A DNA stretch of 64,000 nt, from contig NC_026501.1 of the NCBI RefSeq assembly GCF_000182925.2, positions 1,054,001 through 1,118,000 on the forward strand. Reading direction: 5' to 3'. This document shows positions 33,390-46,771 of the stretch, one piece after another (within the stretch, counting starts at the first letter, position 1; each line of letters starts with the position of its first letter). The notes under the pieces were generated by a model. It ran no database searches. It had not been told where the DNA came from and worked only from the letters and a program-made list of their open reading frames with translations. Position numbers and translations under genes: made by a program. This stretch comes from Neurospora crassa OR74A. Lineage: Eukaryota; Ascomycota; Sordariomycetes; Sordariales; Sordariaceae.

Positions 33390-35342
33390 ATGTGTCTCGA
33401 AAAGCGCAAGCTCTACACCGTGTGCGGCCACCAATCCTCCGGCATTCGTCTCTGCCATCGACAGCGCGAGATCCCCAATGATCTCGAGGCCTCAGGACCT
33501 TCAATCCCAAGCGGCAGCGACACCGGCGCCGCCCTTACCTCCAAAATCTATATCTGCTCACACCTCACTCGCTTTATTTTCCCTGCAACCCAACCGGTCC
33601 CCTGCCGACCACCACATCCCTACTTTACTGAAATCCGCTTCGGCTTTTGTTGTCGCTGCCAGGCTTACTACCGCAGCGCCGGGTTTGCGCCCTCCGAGTC
33701 CGACGACACTCGCAACGACCAGGTCGTTCTCAAGTATTAGAAGTACAAGAACGTCCGTGGTTGGAGCGAGCCGGTAGATGCGGAGTGCGTGCCTGGGAAA
33801 ATCATCTTTGACGGGGGGACGGAGTACGTGGAGGATCCGAGGGTGGGAAGAGGGGAGATTATCATGTTGGGGAGACTCGTGCCGTTTGCGGGGGAGGATG
33901 TGGGAGAGGGGATTCAGAAGTTGGAGGATATCAGGTGGAAGACGATCATGTGGGCTGAGGAGGGAAGGAAGAAGAGGGAGTGGCGAGGGGAGCTTGAGGA
34001 GAGGGAGAAGGAGTGGGAGAAGGAGGAGCGGGGAGAGGAAGAGGAAGATGAGGAGCGAAGAGATGTGCAGTCTAGGACTGGTTCTCAGCATGATGCCACT
34101 ACAGAGGCAGACGAAGCCAACCAAATCACCAACAGGGCGCTGGTCTCGTCATATCATAACGTCCTGACAAGACTCGCTGCCTCTACTTCCGAGCACCAAT
34201 CCCGCCTTTCCCGTAGCCACAGTGAGGAGACCGATCTCGCCCGTGTGGTTGAAGGAGAACACGACAAAAACGAACATGAAAGGTTTCATGTCAACGGAAA
34301 CATCGTTGCCGAACGGAATGACACCACCAACATAACCAACGACATTCAGCCCGAGACTTCCGTTGAGGACCTATATAGCTACGACTACCACCAACTTTCA
34401 GAAATCCTCGAGGAGCGCTCCTCGCAATTCACCAAGTCCAAACCGTCCAAAGAGCTATCTTCCAAGCCATCTTCTGGCTCAACTTCCGGGCTCACTGCCG
34501 CTGGCCAGTCTCCAATCGCTAAGAAGAAGACGGATCTTTCCCCGGGGGGACAAGCAATCATTAATTTCAGCTTGCCGTTGACGGAGTCCGTACGCCTGAC
34601 AAAGAGCAACTTAGCTCGTCTCCACAAAGAACAGGGAACAGAAGATGAAGACAAAAAGGTGAGTCCGTCAACCATTCAAGCAACGGTTCAGCCACTGGAG
34701 ACCACCACGCCCTTCTGTCTGGCCGGTGCTGTCAACCCCAAAGACAGCTTGGGAAAGCTTACGACCTCAAATCCATCACAAGCCCTTCGCACCCCCTCTC
34801 GGGACGGGGACGGGCAAGAACAAACTTCTACCACCTCACAAGTTACCCCTAGTGTTGCCCCAGTCCAATCTTCTCCCAGCATCACTCCCGCAGCAAACCC
34901 CGCCACGACACACTCAATCCAATCATGGGAAAACTTCACCATCTCCACTCCCTCCCAGTCCATTCAACCATCATGGAGAAAATCATCTTCATCATCATCA
35001 CGAGCACCAGAGGCAGGCGAGACAGGTGGTAGTGGTAAAAGAAGAGGTACAACTAGCAACCGCATCACACAGCTCGGCCTCAACCAGCTCGTGCTCACCA
35101 CTACTAGCCCGAGCCCAACCCCAAACCACGCTGGTAGAAACACGCCCCGCTTGAGACGCACGCCCCGTCTTCAAGCTTTGAATGAGGACATTTATCTCAG
35201 ACCTGGACCGGAGCAATCTGATGATGATGATGAGGGTGATAGTGGGTCTGGACTCGGAGCGTCGGTTTTCGCGGAATTGTCTGCGGGGATTGTCGGGAAG
35301 GAGCGGGAAAGTGAGGAAGGGAAAGGGGAACGAAAGGGATGA
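33390..35342 (+). CDS. hypothetical Cys-rich protein, ORF broken by one in-frame TAG
   Basis: Family not recognised. ATG 33390 (context ATCACAATG) opens a frame of 651 codons that is interrupted once, by TAG at 33738-33740. As written, the product is 116 residues. Its N-terminus has a zinc-binding-like set of Cys/His (MCLEKRKLYTVCGH, IRLCH, YICSHLTRF, GFCCRCQAYYR), a pattern seen in short fungal proteins. Beyond the stop the same frame continues for 534 codons without another stop, starting KYKNVRGWSEPVDAECVPG, with a Lys/Glu coiled-coil region (about codons 190-225) and a Ser/Thr/Pro-rich tail. No ATG lies near the start of the second part, and I find no intron that removes the TAG with acceptable signals. 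It could be a recent nonsense change, read-through, or an assembly error. Confidence 0.65.
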
Positions 35343-38300
35343 GTCGGGGGAGGGGTGGTGAAAGGGTAGGTAGGTAGGGAAGGCGTCACTGATACCTAGG
35401 GGAGTGGAAGTGAAAAAGGGAAGGGACAACACCCTGGAAGGAAAAGGAAACGAAAGAGGAAGGAAGGAGCAAGTGGGTGAGGGGCAAAAAAGAAGCGATC
35501 TTTTCGAGTGTAGAAACAGTCATGTAACCGTCTAGTCCTTGAATTTGAAAGAATACATCGATGCATCCCTCAGAGGCCGGGGTACAAACAACTCTTTTCC
35601 GTCTAGACCTTAGCATAGTTCAAGTTGCATGTGCGAAACCATGAGGCGTCGTGATGAGAGTTCTAGAAGTTTGAAGTCAGAGCCAAGACAAAACAAGATA
35701 GAGCGGACCGACAATAACGGTGATTATTGTTGGTTCGCCTTGCCAGCATAAGATGGAAATTGAGGAGATTTCTTACCCAACCAACAAGAAACATCACAGC
35801 CAACATGAGGATCCGATTGGGTCACCGGATATGCACTCCTTTCGTTGTGGCTTGGTGACTCCTGGCTCTCGATTCAGGTTGACAAAATGTCCTGGACTGG
35901 CATTCTGACTGGGCTGGAACATTTGGTGAGGGAAACATGGAAGTAATGCTGCTGGCCAGACTATTCTGAAAATCTGTTAGAACGAGGAATTTCAACGAGC
36001 TTTTCGTGACCATGCAGCTTTGATGATCTGGACTCGAGTGATTGGAGTTCATGCTGTGCATATCCTTCGTTTCATCTGCCCTAACTCCATTTTCCATTGC
36101 AAACTTGGTCATCGTTATTGAAATGTGTATACTCCACGACTCAAAACCACCATCCAAGTGCTTGAGGAGACCTGCACGAATGACGATGTGATTACTAACC
36201 AATCTTGGTATTCAGTACCTCCAGTAGCTTTAGAAAGCATCTTCGGTTTTGTATTACTTCCCACTCTATATGGGCTTCTTGCTCGGCCCCTCGGAGCAAC
36301 GGAAGAGTTGACCCTGTCACTCTGCTATTGAATGTTGCCCCGCGGCTATTCGCCGTCACTCTACCGCTGTCACTTCGCCGCCTTCACTTGGCCGCCGCCG
36401 CCGCCGCACATCTGATAGCCGACACCAGCATCCTTCTCGAGCCTGGTTCAAACTAAACGAAGTGATGGGGTCCGAAGAATTTATACTGCGTACATAGATG
36501 GGGAAGGGGGTTGCATTTAACGATGCCCCTTATGAGATGAGATAATAGAGAAAAGGGCAATGTTGAGACCGGTATACGTAGTACTGTGCGGCGCATGCAA
36601 ATATATAGAACCGACGCAAGGTCGAATGGATTGTGCCAACTGCCATTCAATGTAAACTAGAACCAGTCTGTAATCAGTAGTGCACTGCCAGAAAGACAAT
36701 GTGACGTGGGCCGCAAAACTGGAACATCTCAGCGCCGCGATTTCTCGTCCAAAATTTTGGAGCTGACAGGAGAGGATGTATGGTCGCTGTTGCTCCAAAA
36801 ACGGTCAGTCTTGCGAAAATGTTGGGTAGATATCGTGAGTGTGGATCCAGAGGAGACTACCCTCGGCTCCGTCAATGTCCGAGCCCGAATTCGGTGTCAA
36901 ATTCTCCGGTCGTTATCACAGCTAGCACACGGGAATTTGCCCGGCCCCGCGAAGAGGCGACGGCCCAAATTCCGATGAGGGGCTCGATTCCGGAAAGCGG
37001 GCTGGAAGTTATAAACATAGAAAAACGCTGGTTTGAAAGTGGAGCACATCTGAAACAAGGGGCCTTTGAAACGACTCCTTTGGAGATCTGCCGTTCATGC
37101 CTGACCATCATGTGCGCATTTGACATGAGAGTCTAGCCGGTTTAAAAGAAGTCGGTTAGTTCTTGTAAGCCCTCTCGAGACTTATGGCGGGGAGGAAGGG
37201 CTTCCAGGATCGCGACTTCAGAGGAGTTGGAACGAATGGCTGGGCAAAATTCGATTCAGTGAAAAATATGAGATGAGCGTGAAAGTTGTGAAGTGTAATG
37301 AATGCAAAATTTGCACCAAGGGTCCAAAATGACTGAACACTCGTGAAGCCGAGAATTGTGTGGTTCTGAGTGAGTGTAGACTGATGAGGTTCCAAATCGA
37401 ATATCGTCCGAGGGAGAGCAGGGAAGCAAGGACTTGATGGTTACCGACAGACCGGAAAATCAATGCGCAGAAAGCTGAATGCCACGAGAGTCCCAGTAGT
37501 CCAAAAATTTATCTTGGCAAAACATGTGCGGATGTGATGAGCGAAGCCATAGACAGTTCTGAAACCGCCCAAAAGCTCAGCCACCGTCTGCCGAAGAGAA
37601 GGTTGAGTTTGGAGGTCTGAGAGTCGACCATTTTGAGGATGGTGTTGATTTTCTAGTCCCTCTCGGGAAACGTGCAGAATGGATGAACATGGGGTGTACC
37701 AGGGTTCCATGGGCCAGGGGGGTCGTCCGGCTTGGGTTGCTTTGTGAAGATGCGTAGCTCAGGAGAAGCGACCATTGCCGACTGGGCCCGAAATGAAAAT
37801 GGAGGGGTGATGAGTTACATTGAGTGTCGCCGTCAACAAGCCTTTTTCTCGTATCCAAAGAAACTAAAGAACGCCCAGAGTGCCGGGAGCTGTGTTTGCA
37901 TAAAGTAATAACCTAGGTAAAGTCCCGGCAAGTTTTCTGGATTGAGGCTCAAAAGGATGAACAGGATGCCGACGAGTGTGGGGAGCGTCAGATCTGTAAA
38001 TCAACGAGTGGAGTGAAGCTCAGGGCATCATGCAAGAGGCAATCGTACCTGTCGATCAGTGCTTGAGACCCGCTGAAGGCTTGCTGATTACGGATTCTGG
38101 GCCCTAAAGCTGGAGCGATCAGCAAGTTGCCCACATGCCATCGCGTGGCTGTTAGTGTTAGTGCGGTGTAGGTAGGTAGCTTTGATATGTCAACCTCATC
38201 GCAGGTTTTAAACTGTGAATAACATCAAATCTCGACACCTTGGCATGACCGAGAGGCAGATGTCCACGTTAGTCAATCCCGTGCTGAGGTCTAGAAGCAG

Positions 38301-41125
38301 TTGATGTCTTTGTCTTTAGCTGCATGCTAAAAATGGCAAAAAGTGTCGATAGGTCGCACCGCGTGAACTTTACAGTTGATGACATTTGATTAACGACAGC
38401 TGCTGAAGCGTGGAGCAGGCTCAACAACAGCCGCCGAGCCACTGTCACCGGCATCACTTTGGCGTTCCAGGTGAGACAACGAGGCGTTGACAGAAGAACA
38501 TTATCCGAGTGAGACAGACAAGAACGGTGGAAAGCGGGCGACTCGCCGTCAAGACACATGTTTCGGGAAATTGCATCCTCCCGTCGTGATCACACAGCAT
38601 ACGGGGCCAAAGAGACGGTCGCCCGCGATCCGGAAGCACACATCATCGGCAGCTCAGCAGCTTACAGAGTGCAAGCCCAGGGTGACTGGAGTCTAGGCTG
38701 CTTGTTGTTGATGTCTTATCGGAGCTGGCCCGAGGAATGATTGTTCGCTCGGACGTCATCCGTGCGCGGTGCAATATTACGCTCCACTATTTGGCGGTGG
38801 GTTCAAGCCAAGTTCTTTTGTTGAACAACAATCATCAAAGAAAAAGACTTCCAACTTCTTGCTCAGGGCAGCTCGTCTTCATTTCCACTTCTCTTCAAAA
38901 AGGCCGACGTAAAATATGATCTCATCAACGAAAGAAAATGGCTGTCGAAATCTAGAATCGAAGCGCCCGAGATGACGCTGTTTGAAGCCGCCGAATAACG
39001 TGGGCGCTTGACCTTGGTGCTTGACCATTGGCTACAGAGCAACACTTCTCCTTGGCATCTTTGCTGCCAGTCAAGGGGCCCGATGGGAAACTCTTGGTGA
39101 AGGTTAGTTTCATGTTTCAGCATCACCAAGCCACATTCGGGTTCCATTGGGTCGGTGGTATTCTGACATCTCGCCCCCTCAGCGATGTCTTTTCCGAACA
39201 GGATAAAAATTTGGCCAAAGCTGGACTAGGGAGGAGATTGTTGGCTGGTAACTCGGACCATGTGAAATGACGAGGTTGCCTTCGGCATGGTAGAGTCCAT
39301 TGATAGTGACAAGACTATCAGATCCCAAGAAGTTCAAAGCGGCCACTAGAGAAAACGTGGGCAGGTTCGGATGCTGGATCAAGGAACATCAACCGATGCC
39401 GGTGATTAGTTCGGCAAAAGAGCTTGGGTCCAAGGCGGGGTTTCTGTCGCTGCGAGGAAGCGACATCAGCCGGGGGTGAACAGTGCTGCCGAGATCGGGA
39501 TAGTGGTCAGATGCATCGCTGTCTATACTACCTAGTCTCTTGCTCTTCGCTTAGAACATCCGAATCCTGGGGAGACAGGCATAGGGCTCCCTCCACTTTT
39601 GCTCTTCTTCTGGGCCGAAAGAAGTCCGTGAAGGCAATCGGCGAGAACATCAACGATTGGGTGTGGGGGCATTACTGCCCCTCCATCCTTCATTCTGCTA
39701 GTACCTGCAGTAGCGTTTGCGGCGTGGCTGAGCAGGTGTTTTTGTTTCAAGATCCAATGCTTCGTCGCTTCAGATGTACCATCTTGGAGATGGCTCAAGC
39801 AGTTGGCTGTTGTGATGGTGTAGAGCTCGTGGTGATGACGTACATACTGGACGCTGGGACACAGATGTTAATCTCAAATCTGACCAAGATGTCAATAATG
39901 GCCAGAGGTGAGATTGGGCCATGCTGGTCTCTGGCACAGAGGAGTAGCAAGCTAAGAATCGCCTGAAATGAGAACAATATCAAAAAGTTCACCACAGCAG
40001 GACGGTCTGACAATTGACAGCTGAGGCGAGACACTGTAGAAAAAATCTGTCAAAGTCACTGTCAAGTGCCATTATTGTTCTCGCTGGTTGAGGTAGCCAT
40101 CTTGAAGTTATCTCTTCCTTCCTGTTTTCGGAGTTTGCAAGATAATTCTTTCGTGCCGATAACCAAACAACAAAAACAGACATGGAAAGAGCAGCGCGCT
40201 AACAAGCGATTGGACATGTGGACGGAGGGGGGTAATTGCAACCGATGCAAACCCCTAGCCTAGCCAAAAGAGGACTAACCAGGGGTGGTCAGACTGTTGG
40301 AGAACCCCTGTTGGTCAATGTTTCGACAATGGACGACGGAGCCGCGCGACAGCATGCACACCCTTGCGAGCCCCATGCGAACCCTGGCACACACGTCTAA
40401 CCCTCACGACCTCCGAACCACTCGTCGACTCCTCTTCTCATCTTGCAACTGACCTCACAACCGCTCAACACTGAGCCACTCGACTGCCGACGTCCGCCAT
40501 GGCACCGCAAGTCGTATCGTCCGCAGGCAAAATGTTGCCCTCTTTGTCTGGTCTTCAGTCCTACAATCCTTACCCCTGTGGTCAGTTTGATCTTTTCTCT
40601 TGGCAGCCACCTATGACTGGCGGCTCTCGTAGAGTATGAGCATGGAATATCAATATGACTTCTCGGAATGGTTACATTCTCCAATGTAACGGGAAAGCTC
40701 AGCACCCCGTTGACCTGAATGGGCCTGGCTCCCTTTCCAGTCAATGCTTCCATCAACCCATCCATCCAAGTATTCCGAGTTGCTATATGAGAGCGAGGCT
40801 TCCCTCTCTTTGCCAGACCATCTCTCTTGGTTGTATTCCACAAGAGCTTTTCTTCCATCATCTTGTTGTTTTCCCTCTCTTCTCTTGTTATCACTCCTCA
40901 GTCCCTCGGGAGTCAAAGCCATTCGCTTCTTTGCTCCATCCCCTCTCTTAATCTTATTATTCGTGTTCACCTTGACAGGTTATCACCACCATTCGTTGAT
41001 TGAATCACGTATCACACTGCCTGTACCAGGTTAACAACAAGAACTCGGACTCGAATACACTCAGGAAGACTTTTCCCTTTTGCCGAAATCATATCTCTTT
41101 TTCTCAGACTTAGAAAGTCGTCACC
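35343..41125. other. 5.8-kb gene-poor region upstream of the CFEM gene
   Basis: I see no convincing gene. The longest frame (39424-39966) begins with TTG and has no domain; a minus-strand frame at 40397-40894 is likewise unsupported. TAGGTA-type elements occur near 35362, 37912 and 38168. C/T-rich DNA from about 40780 to 41105 (ending CACCATGAAG) is probably the promoter and leader of the CFEM gene. Confidence 0.5.
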
Positions 41126-43223
41126 ATGAAGTATTCTGCTTCTCTCCTGGCTTTCGCTGCCAGCGCGGCCGCCACTGTAAGTCTATATCTCCAACTATGT
41201 CTTCAACCGCCCAAAACTAACATGTGCTTTCTCATAGTTCCCCTGGCACAACGCCCCGCCATTCACTTGCCCTCAGAACACCGACAACAAGTGTACCGAG
41301 CAGCAAAAGACTGGCTTTGTTTTCGATGATCTCTCCCTTGGCCCCTTCTCTCAGTACATGGACTTCAACTTCAACGGCTGGGTCGCGGGTTCTGGCTTTG
41401 GTGGTCGCTTTGGAAAGCGTACCTTTGGGGGTATCAGCGGTGTCTGTGGCTCTGACCACAGCAAGGCCCCTTCGTTCAGTGCGGGCGGCGAGTTCTCGCT
41501 GGGCTCTATCCACATTACGCCCGAGTTCGACTGCGATCTGGAGTTCCACTACGGTATGCCCGATGGATCTACTTGCAAGCACCGTAACCGGTGCTCAAAG
41601 GATGGCACCAACGTCGTGAACAAGCAGTGCGGTGGTGCTACCAACGTGACCATCGTCTACCCTCCTCAGCCCGAGAAGCCCAAGCCTAGCTGCAGTGTCA
41701 TCGTCAGCACCATCTCTTTCGACTGCAGCACCAAGCAGAGCACCGTCCCTCCCAAGACCAAGACTACCAAGGCCGCCTTTACCACCTCTGCTGCTGCCAC
41801 CGTCAGCGTCCCCACCGTCCCCGCCGAGATTACCAGCACTTCTGCTGCTCCCGTCGCTTCTTCCAGCGCTCCTGCTGAGAGCGTTCCTGGAAGCCAGACA
41901 AGCACTGCTCCCGCCGAGATCACCGGCGCTCCTAGCGTCCCTGTTGAGTCCAGCCCTGCCAAGCCCAGTGAGAGCGCCCCCATCAGCGAGGTTGTGTCTG
42001 CTCCTCCCGTCACCCACACCATCGTCACCAGCTTCGACAGCACCTCCACCGTCTTCATCACTGAGATTCAGACCATCACCAGCTGCGCTCCTACTGTGAC
42101 CAACTGCCCTGCCAACCACTTCACCACCACTGTGGTCACCATTGCCACCTCCACCACCGTCAGCGCTGTCACCGAGACTCGCACCACTGTGGTCTCGGCC
42201 ATCTCTTCTGCTGCCCCTGTCGCCAGCTCTGAGGGTCCCGGTGAGATTGTCATCTCCACCTCCATCGGTGATATCATCTCTGCTCCAGCCGGCTCCACCT
42301 CTTCCGCCGCTGCTGTTAAGTCGTCTGCTGTCGCCTCTTCCGCTGTCGTCTCTTCCGCCGTTGAGATCAGCACCGGTGTCGTTGTCCCCACCTCTGCCGG
42401 TAGCGTCGCTAGCTCTTCTGCTGCCGCCGTCGACACCACTTCCAGCGCTGCTCCTGTCTCTACCACCCCGGTCAAGCCCCTTCCTTGCCCTGGTGTCGTC
42501 CCCTCGTGCTTGAACACCTTCCTGTTCGAGACTGGCTGCACTGACAACTCCGACGCTGCCTGCTTCTGCCCCAACGCCCTCTTCGTCAAGAACGTCTATG
42601 AGTGCATCTACGCCCACGGCGAGTCTAACTCCATCATCTCTGATGCCATCACCTTCTTCCAGGGTATCTGCGCTCCCTACGTCAACACCAACCCTGGCAT
42701 CGCTACCGGCGTTCCCACCTATGTCACCACTACTGCTGCCCCTACCTCTGTTGTTCCCGTTCTCACCACCATCACTGTCAACCTTACCACTGTTGTTCCC
42801 TGCACCAACGAGGCCGGCTCGACCATTGCCAGCTCCAGCACCACCGTCATCGTCGACACTACCATGACCGTGCCCCAGATTCACTTCACGAGCACTACTG
42901 ATGATGTTGCCATTGTCCCTGCTCCTACCGGCGTCCCTCTCGTCACCGAGACCGAGGCGGTCCCTGTCGTTTCCGCTACCGCCACCGAGACTACTGAGAC
43001 TGGTGCCGTTGGCGTCAGCACCAGCGCCGCTGCTCCCGTCAACAGCGCCCCTGCCGTCACCAGCGCCCCCTCTGTTCCCATCGGCACTGCCGTCGGCACT
43101 GGCGGTTTTGTTCGTCCCACTTCGAGCGTCATCAGCCCTCCTATTGTCGTTGCCGGAAGCGGCCGTGTCAGCGCTGGTCTCGGCCTTGCCGTTGCTGTCT
43201 TCCTCGGCGCTCTTGCTCTCTAA
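41126..43223 (+). CDS. GPI-anchored CFEM-domain cell-wall protein
   Basis: Secreted Ser/Thr/Val/Ala-rich protein of 678 residues. Exons: 41126-41176 (17 codons, coding the signal peptide MKYSASLLAFAASAAAT) and 41238-43223; the intron has GTAAGT, CTAAC and CATAG. Residues about 18-155 form a Cys-containing N-terminal module of unknown function (FPWHNAPPFTC through CGGATNVTIVYP). A long O-glycosylation-type Ser/Thr/Pro stretch follows, with a CFEM-like domain at about 433-505: CPGVVPSC, GCTDNSDAACFC, VYEC and GIC. I count seven cysteines, not the usual eight. The protein ends in a GPI signal (SGRVSAGLGLAVAVFLGALAL). CFEM proteins bind haem or sit in the wall. Codon use is strongly C-ending, suggesting high expression. 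Confidence 0.88.
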
Positions 43224-44596
43224 GCTCTCTTAGGCTTAAGTCTACCTAGGCTTGGAATGAAAAGAAAAGCGTGTATGATACGAACAATGTAAAAAACGAA
43301 AGACAGGACAAAGGTATCATTTCTTACGATCCTTTACGAAGAAGAAGAAGAAAAAGAAGAGCATTAATCACATATATGTATGCATTTTGCCATCGGGGGC
43401 GTGTTGGAACGGGCGAGTGGATTTACAACCACTGGTCTCTACTTGGGCATATCAGCCGGATTTCATTTGTTTGGTCGCGTGTTTGGAAAGAGCAAAGGGC
43501 TTGTGTCTTTTTTGGATTTTGGTGGATTTTGGTGATGAAGACATAAAGTGTCGTACATAAGCATATCCGTGGTGGATATAATCTGTCATTCCACCCGGCA
43601 TCACCCATTGTAAAATAATAGTTAATAAAAATCATATGGCTAGGCCATTTCGGATTTGTTACTTTGAGGTTCCTTCATCCAAATTGTGATGCGGTATTTG
43701 ACTTCTTTGCATGTGTATTGCCGGTTACACTCGCGAATCTAGAGCATAGAGGTACTTGATACTCTTGTCCATGCTGATGTTCACGCTTTTTCCATGGCAT
43801 CTACAGATCTACACTTGTACATGTAAATCTCCTCTCGATAAAGCATAACTTCTTCAGAACCTGTTTCTTCTGCTCGACTTACAAGCCTTCGCCCATCCCA
43901 TCGTGATCCTTCGTCATTTGTCGTCATGATAGCCATGATCAACGAAAACATGAACAACTACAACAACAGCATAACATCGTATGCGTTTTTGTTTTATTTC
44001 TTCCCAACACCACCACCCCTATCTTCTTGGCTCCACCCCTCCCAGGACTTGGCCGACTCGATTGCCGTCACCGTATCATGAAGAATCCCCCCGATATTGC
44101 CTCCCTCAAACTCAAACAAGAAGCACCAATCGGCCGTAATGTCGAGGCCTTTTACGGAAAACCTGCTTCTTCGGTTTCCACGTTTCTTTTTTTTTCTCTT
44201 TTTTTCTATTATCATTCGTCCTCATGGCCATTTCATAGTCATTGCATCATCCCAAATAAAGCTAGCTGTTCTTAACTCTACAAAAAAGCTCGCTGGAATG
44301 CATTTGTCAATTTGCCCATTTAGCATTTAGCATCATGCTCTCTGAATTCCACCGACGTTTATTTGTTCTGGACGAGCTTTTACCGAGCTAGGTAGGTGTA
44401 TACTGACCTACCGAATACCGGGGAAAAAAAGGTGAGGGAAACCGGACACCGCTGCCGGCCGCCAAGAACATCCGGATGGACGGAATGGAACCTATTTACA
44501 CGACTCACGACATTGGAGTCTCTTTTTTTGGGGACATGGGGGAAAGGGGGGGAGGGAATCTGCGGTGGGTTCAGTGTCCAAAAACGCGGAACTTGG

Positions 44597-44614
44597 TTTT
44601 TTTTTTTTTTTTTT
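44597..44614. repeat. T18 homopolymer
   Basis: Uninterrupted run of 18 T in non-coding DNA. Confidence 0.9.
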
Positions 44615-46771
44615 CGGAATCAACCGTGAATGTGGGCGGTAGTAATCTCGTTAGTCATGAGAGCCTCGCGAGAATCATCGCTGAGCGAAAGCGGGACGGT
44701 GTTTAGAATCAGTAGGATTTGGTTTGTTATGCTGGGTGACCGAACTGGATCATGGGATGGACTGGAGGGTAATGAGATGGGACTCATTGTTGGTAGGGTA
44801 ATAGGATGCGGGTACCGGGTGTTGCCTGTAGAAAAGCAACAGATATGCATATATATATGAAGGTAAGAAGAGGAATTGAAACCCGCCTTGGTGTCTGTTT
44901 ACGGTGATGTCATGGTTACAGTGATCTGGCCCGGTTGCGGCATCCGTTAATATTGTCTTGGACGAGGGAAGGGAGGTAGGTAGGCTTCACCACTGCTTCT
45001 GTGTTGTGGATTGATTTTAGCCTTTGCTTTGCCGGTGAGATGAAGTGTCTCTATACCCCATCCTCGGCAATGCCGATACCTACCTATATCCGTCTCCAAT
45101 ATCGATTCGCTGGAGGCTGGGTCGAGTCAGGTTCCGGTGCCGTGATCCGCGGTATGTAGCAGTGGGAAGTCGCGACAGCGAGGAGAGGGTCAAGTAGAGG
45201 TAGTTACATGTGAGCACCGCCATTGCGTCTTGAACTTGGCTGCAACTCGGCTACGTCGTAACTGTTGAATTCAAGCATTCGGGGATGAGAAGTTTAATGT
45301 TTGTTTAGGTGGCGATGCTTGAAACCCAATAAGGTACATCACCCTGGCGAACCTGAGTGCGGCCGGAGGAAGGTTCAGTGGAAGTAATTAGAGGCAGTGA
45401 CGCCACTGTTTCCTGCCTTCTTTATCTTTGGTTGGTCATGGTACGAGTCGTTCTTGCACTTTCTTCGTCTCTTGGGTGGACAAGATTATAAGACGGTGCT
45501 TCTTGAGCACTAGAAAAATCTCGGAAAGAAGGATGGTTGTTAATTCTTCGTATTCAATGTCTGAAACTGGTGGAAATGTTCAATAGGAATAAGACGTGCT
45601 GCGAGTTCACAGTGGGGATAATATTTGTGGTGGAGAGCGAATGAGTCGGTGAACCTGGGCGTTGATTGTGACTCGAGTCGCTTCACCTCTGCGAAGACAC
45701 AGCGTATTCACAGGACCGATGGCACAGATTGTTAGTTAGATGATAGCCACGTTGAATGATTTGAAGCAATTTTCTTCATCTTGTGAAAATAGCGTACTGC
45801 AGGAGTCTCAGATCGACCATCTTGGTGTTGTTCCATGATGCATGCCGCCACGGTGGAGTGCCTACAAGAAACAAATAGTGCGCGGTACTAGTCATAGACC
45901 TTTATTTCGCATGACCAACGGCCTTTCCAACACCACGTGGGGTTTTGATTGAGGTTGCAAAAGAGTTGGCCAATAACTGATCGAGGACCCGCAATGAAAG
46001 ATAGTTCTCAACTTGCTCAGCTTCGCAAGGTTGGCTTGTAGATCAACAGTCCGATTTATAGTTGACTTGGGGTGGGATCTTCTATGTTCCAAATGCCAAA
46101 ACGAGAAGCGTGCAAATGCGTATAAGTAACAACTGTGGGCTGGTAGCTGTAGGAGAATCAAAATACTTACATACCGACTTTCTACTTACAGGATTGAAAT
46201 TTGCCGTGAGTAAGGTGTATCGTGATGAGTCTTTACTGTCTGCCAAATGTATAGAAGTATGTTGACCCCCTTTTGTGTCAGGGAGCATGATAACTTTATA
46301 CCTTGAACAAGGTCACATGCTGACAATGATCATTGTGGAAGATCCTGCTAGTGCTGGAGTCTGAAGTGAAGTTCTGGAACCATGGGCAACGTACGAGAAT
46401 GGCGAACAAGTAACGTGTAGCATGAATGATCATCCTATACTGCTACATAGAAGGTTAGTGAATGTTTGCAGTAGGAAACTGATACATGGAACACATTAGC
46501 TCGCACGCCATGATCGGTGAGCCGCTTGTGATGATCCGAACAGTCCGGGTCATCCGGATTCCGGGGATGGTTCATGCGGTGGTTGTGTGCGTGTGAGATA
46601 TCGGGGATCGGAAGCCAACATGTTGACTAGATCTATCCGAAGATCAAGCCAGTGCTGGATGCAACATGGCAAGATGGAAATCGGGCAGGAGGTTGTCGAT
46701 GCATGCCTTGTCAATGATTGGTCACTGCAATGTTTCTATACTAGTGTAGCTCACCGTATGCTAAGCAAAGA

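Noticed and set aside
33597-33740. 144-nt intron that would remove the in-frame TAG
   Set aside because: It keeps frame, but the GTCCCC donor is poor, no branch site is near the acceptor, and it would delete the CCRC segment that looks truly coding.
39424-39966. 180-codon open frame in the 35-41 kb gap
   Set aside because: Begins with TTG, no recognisable domain, no clear leader or neighbouring exons.
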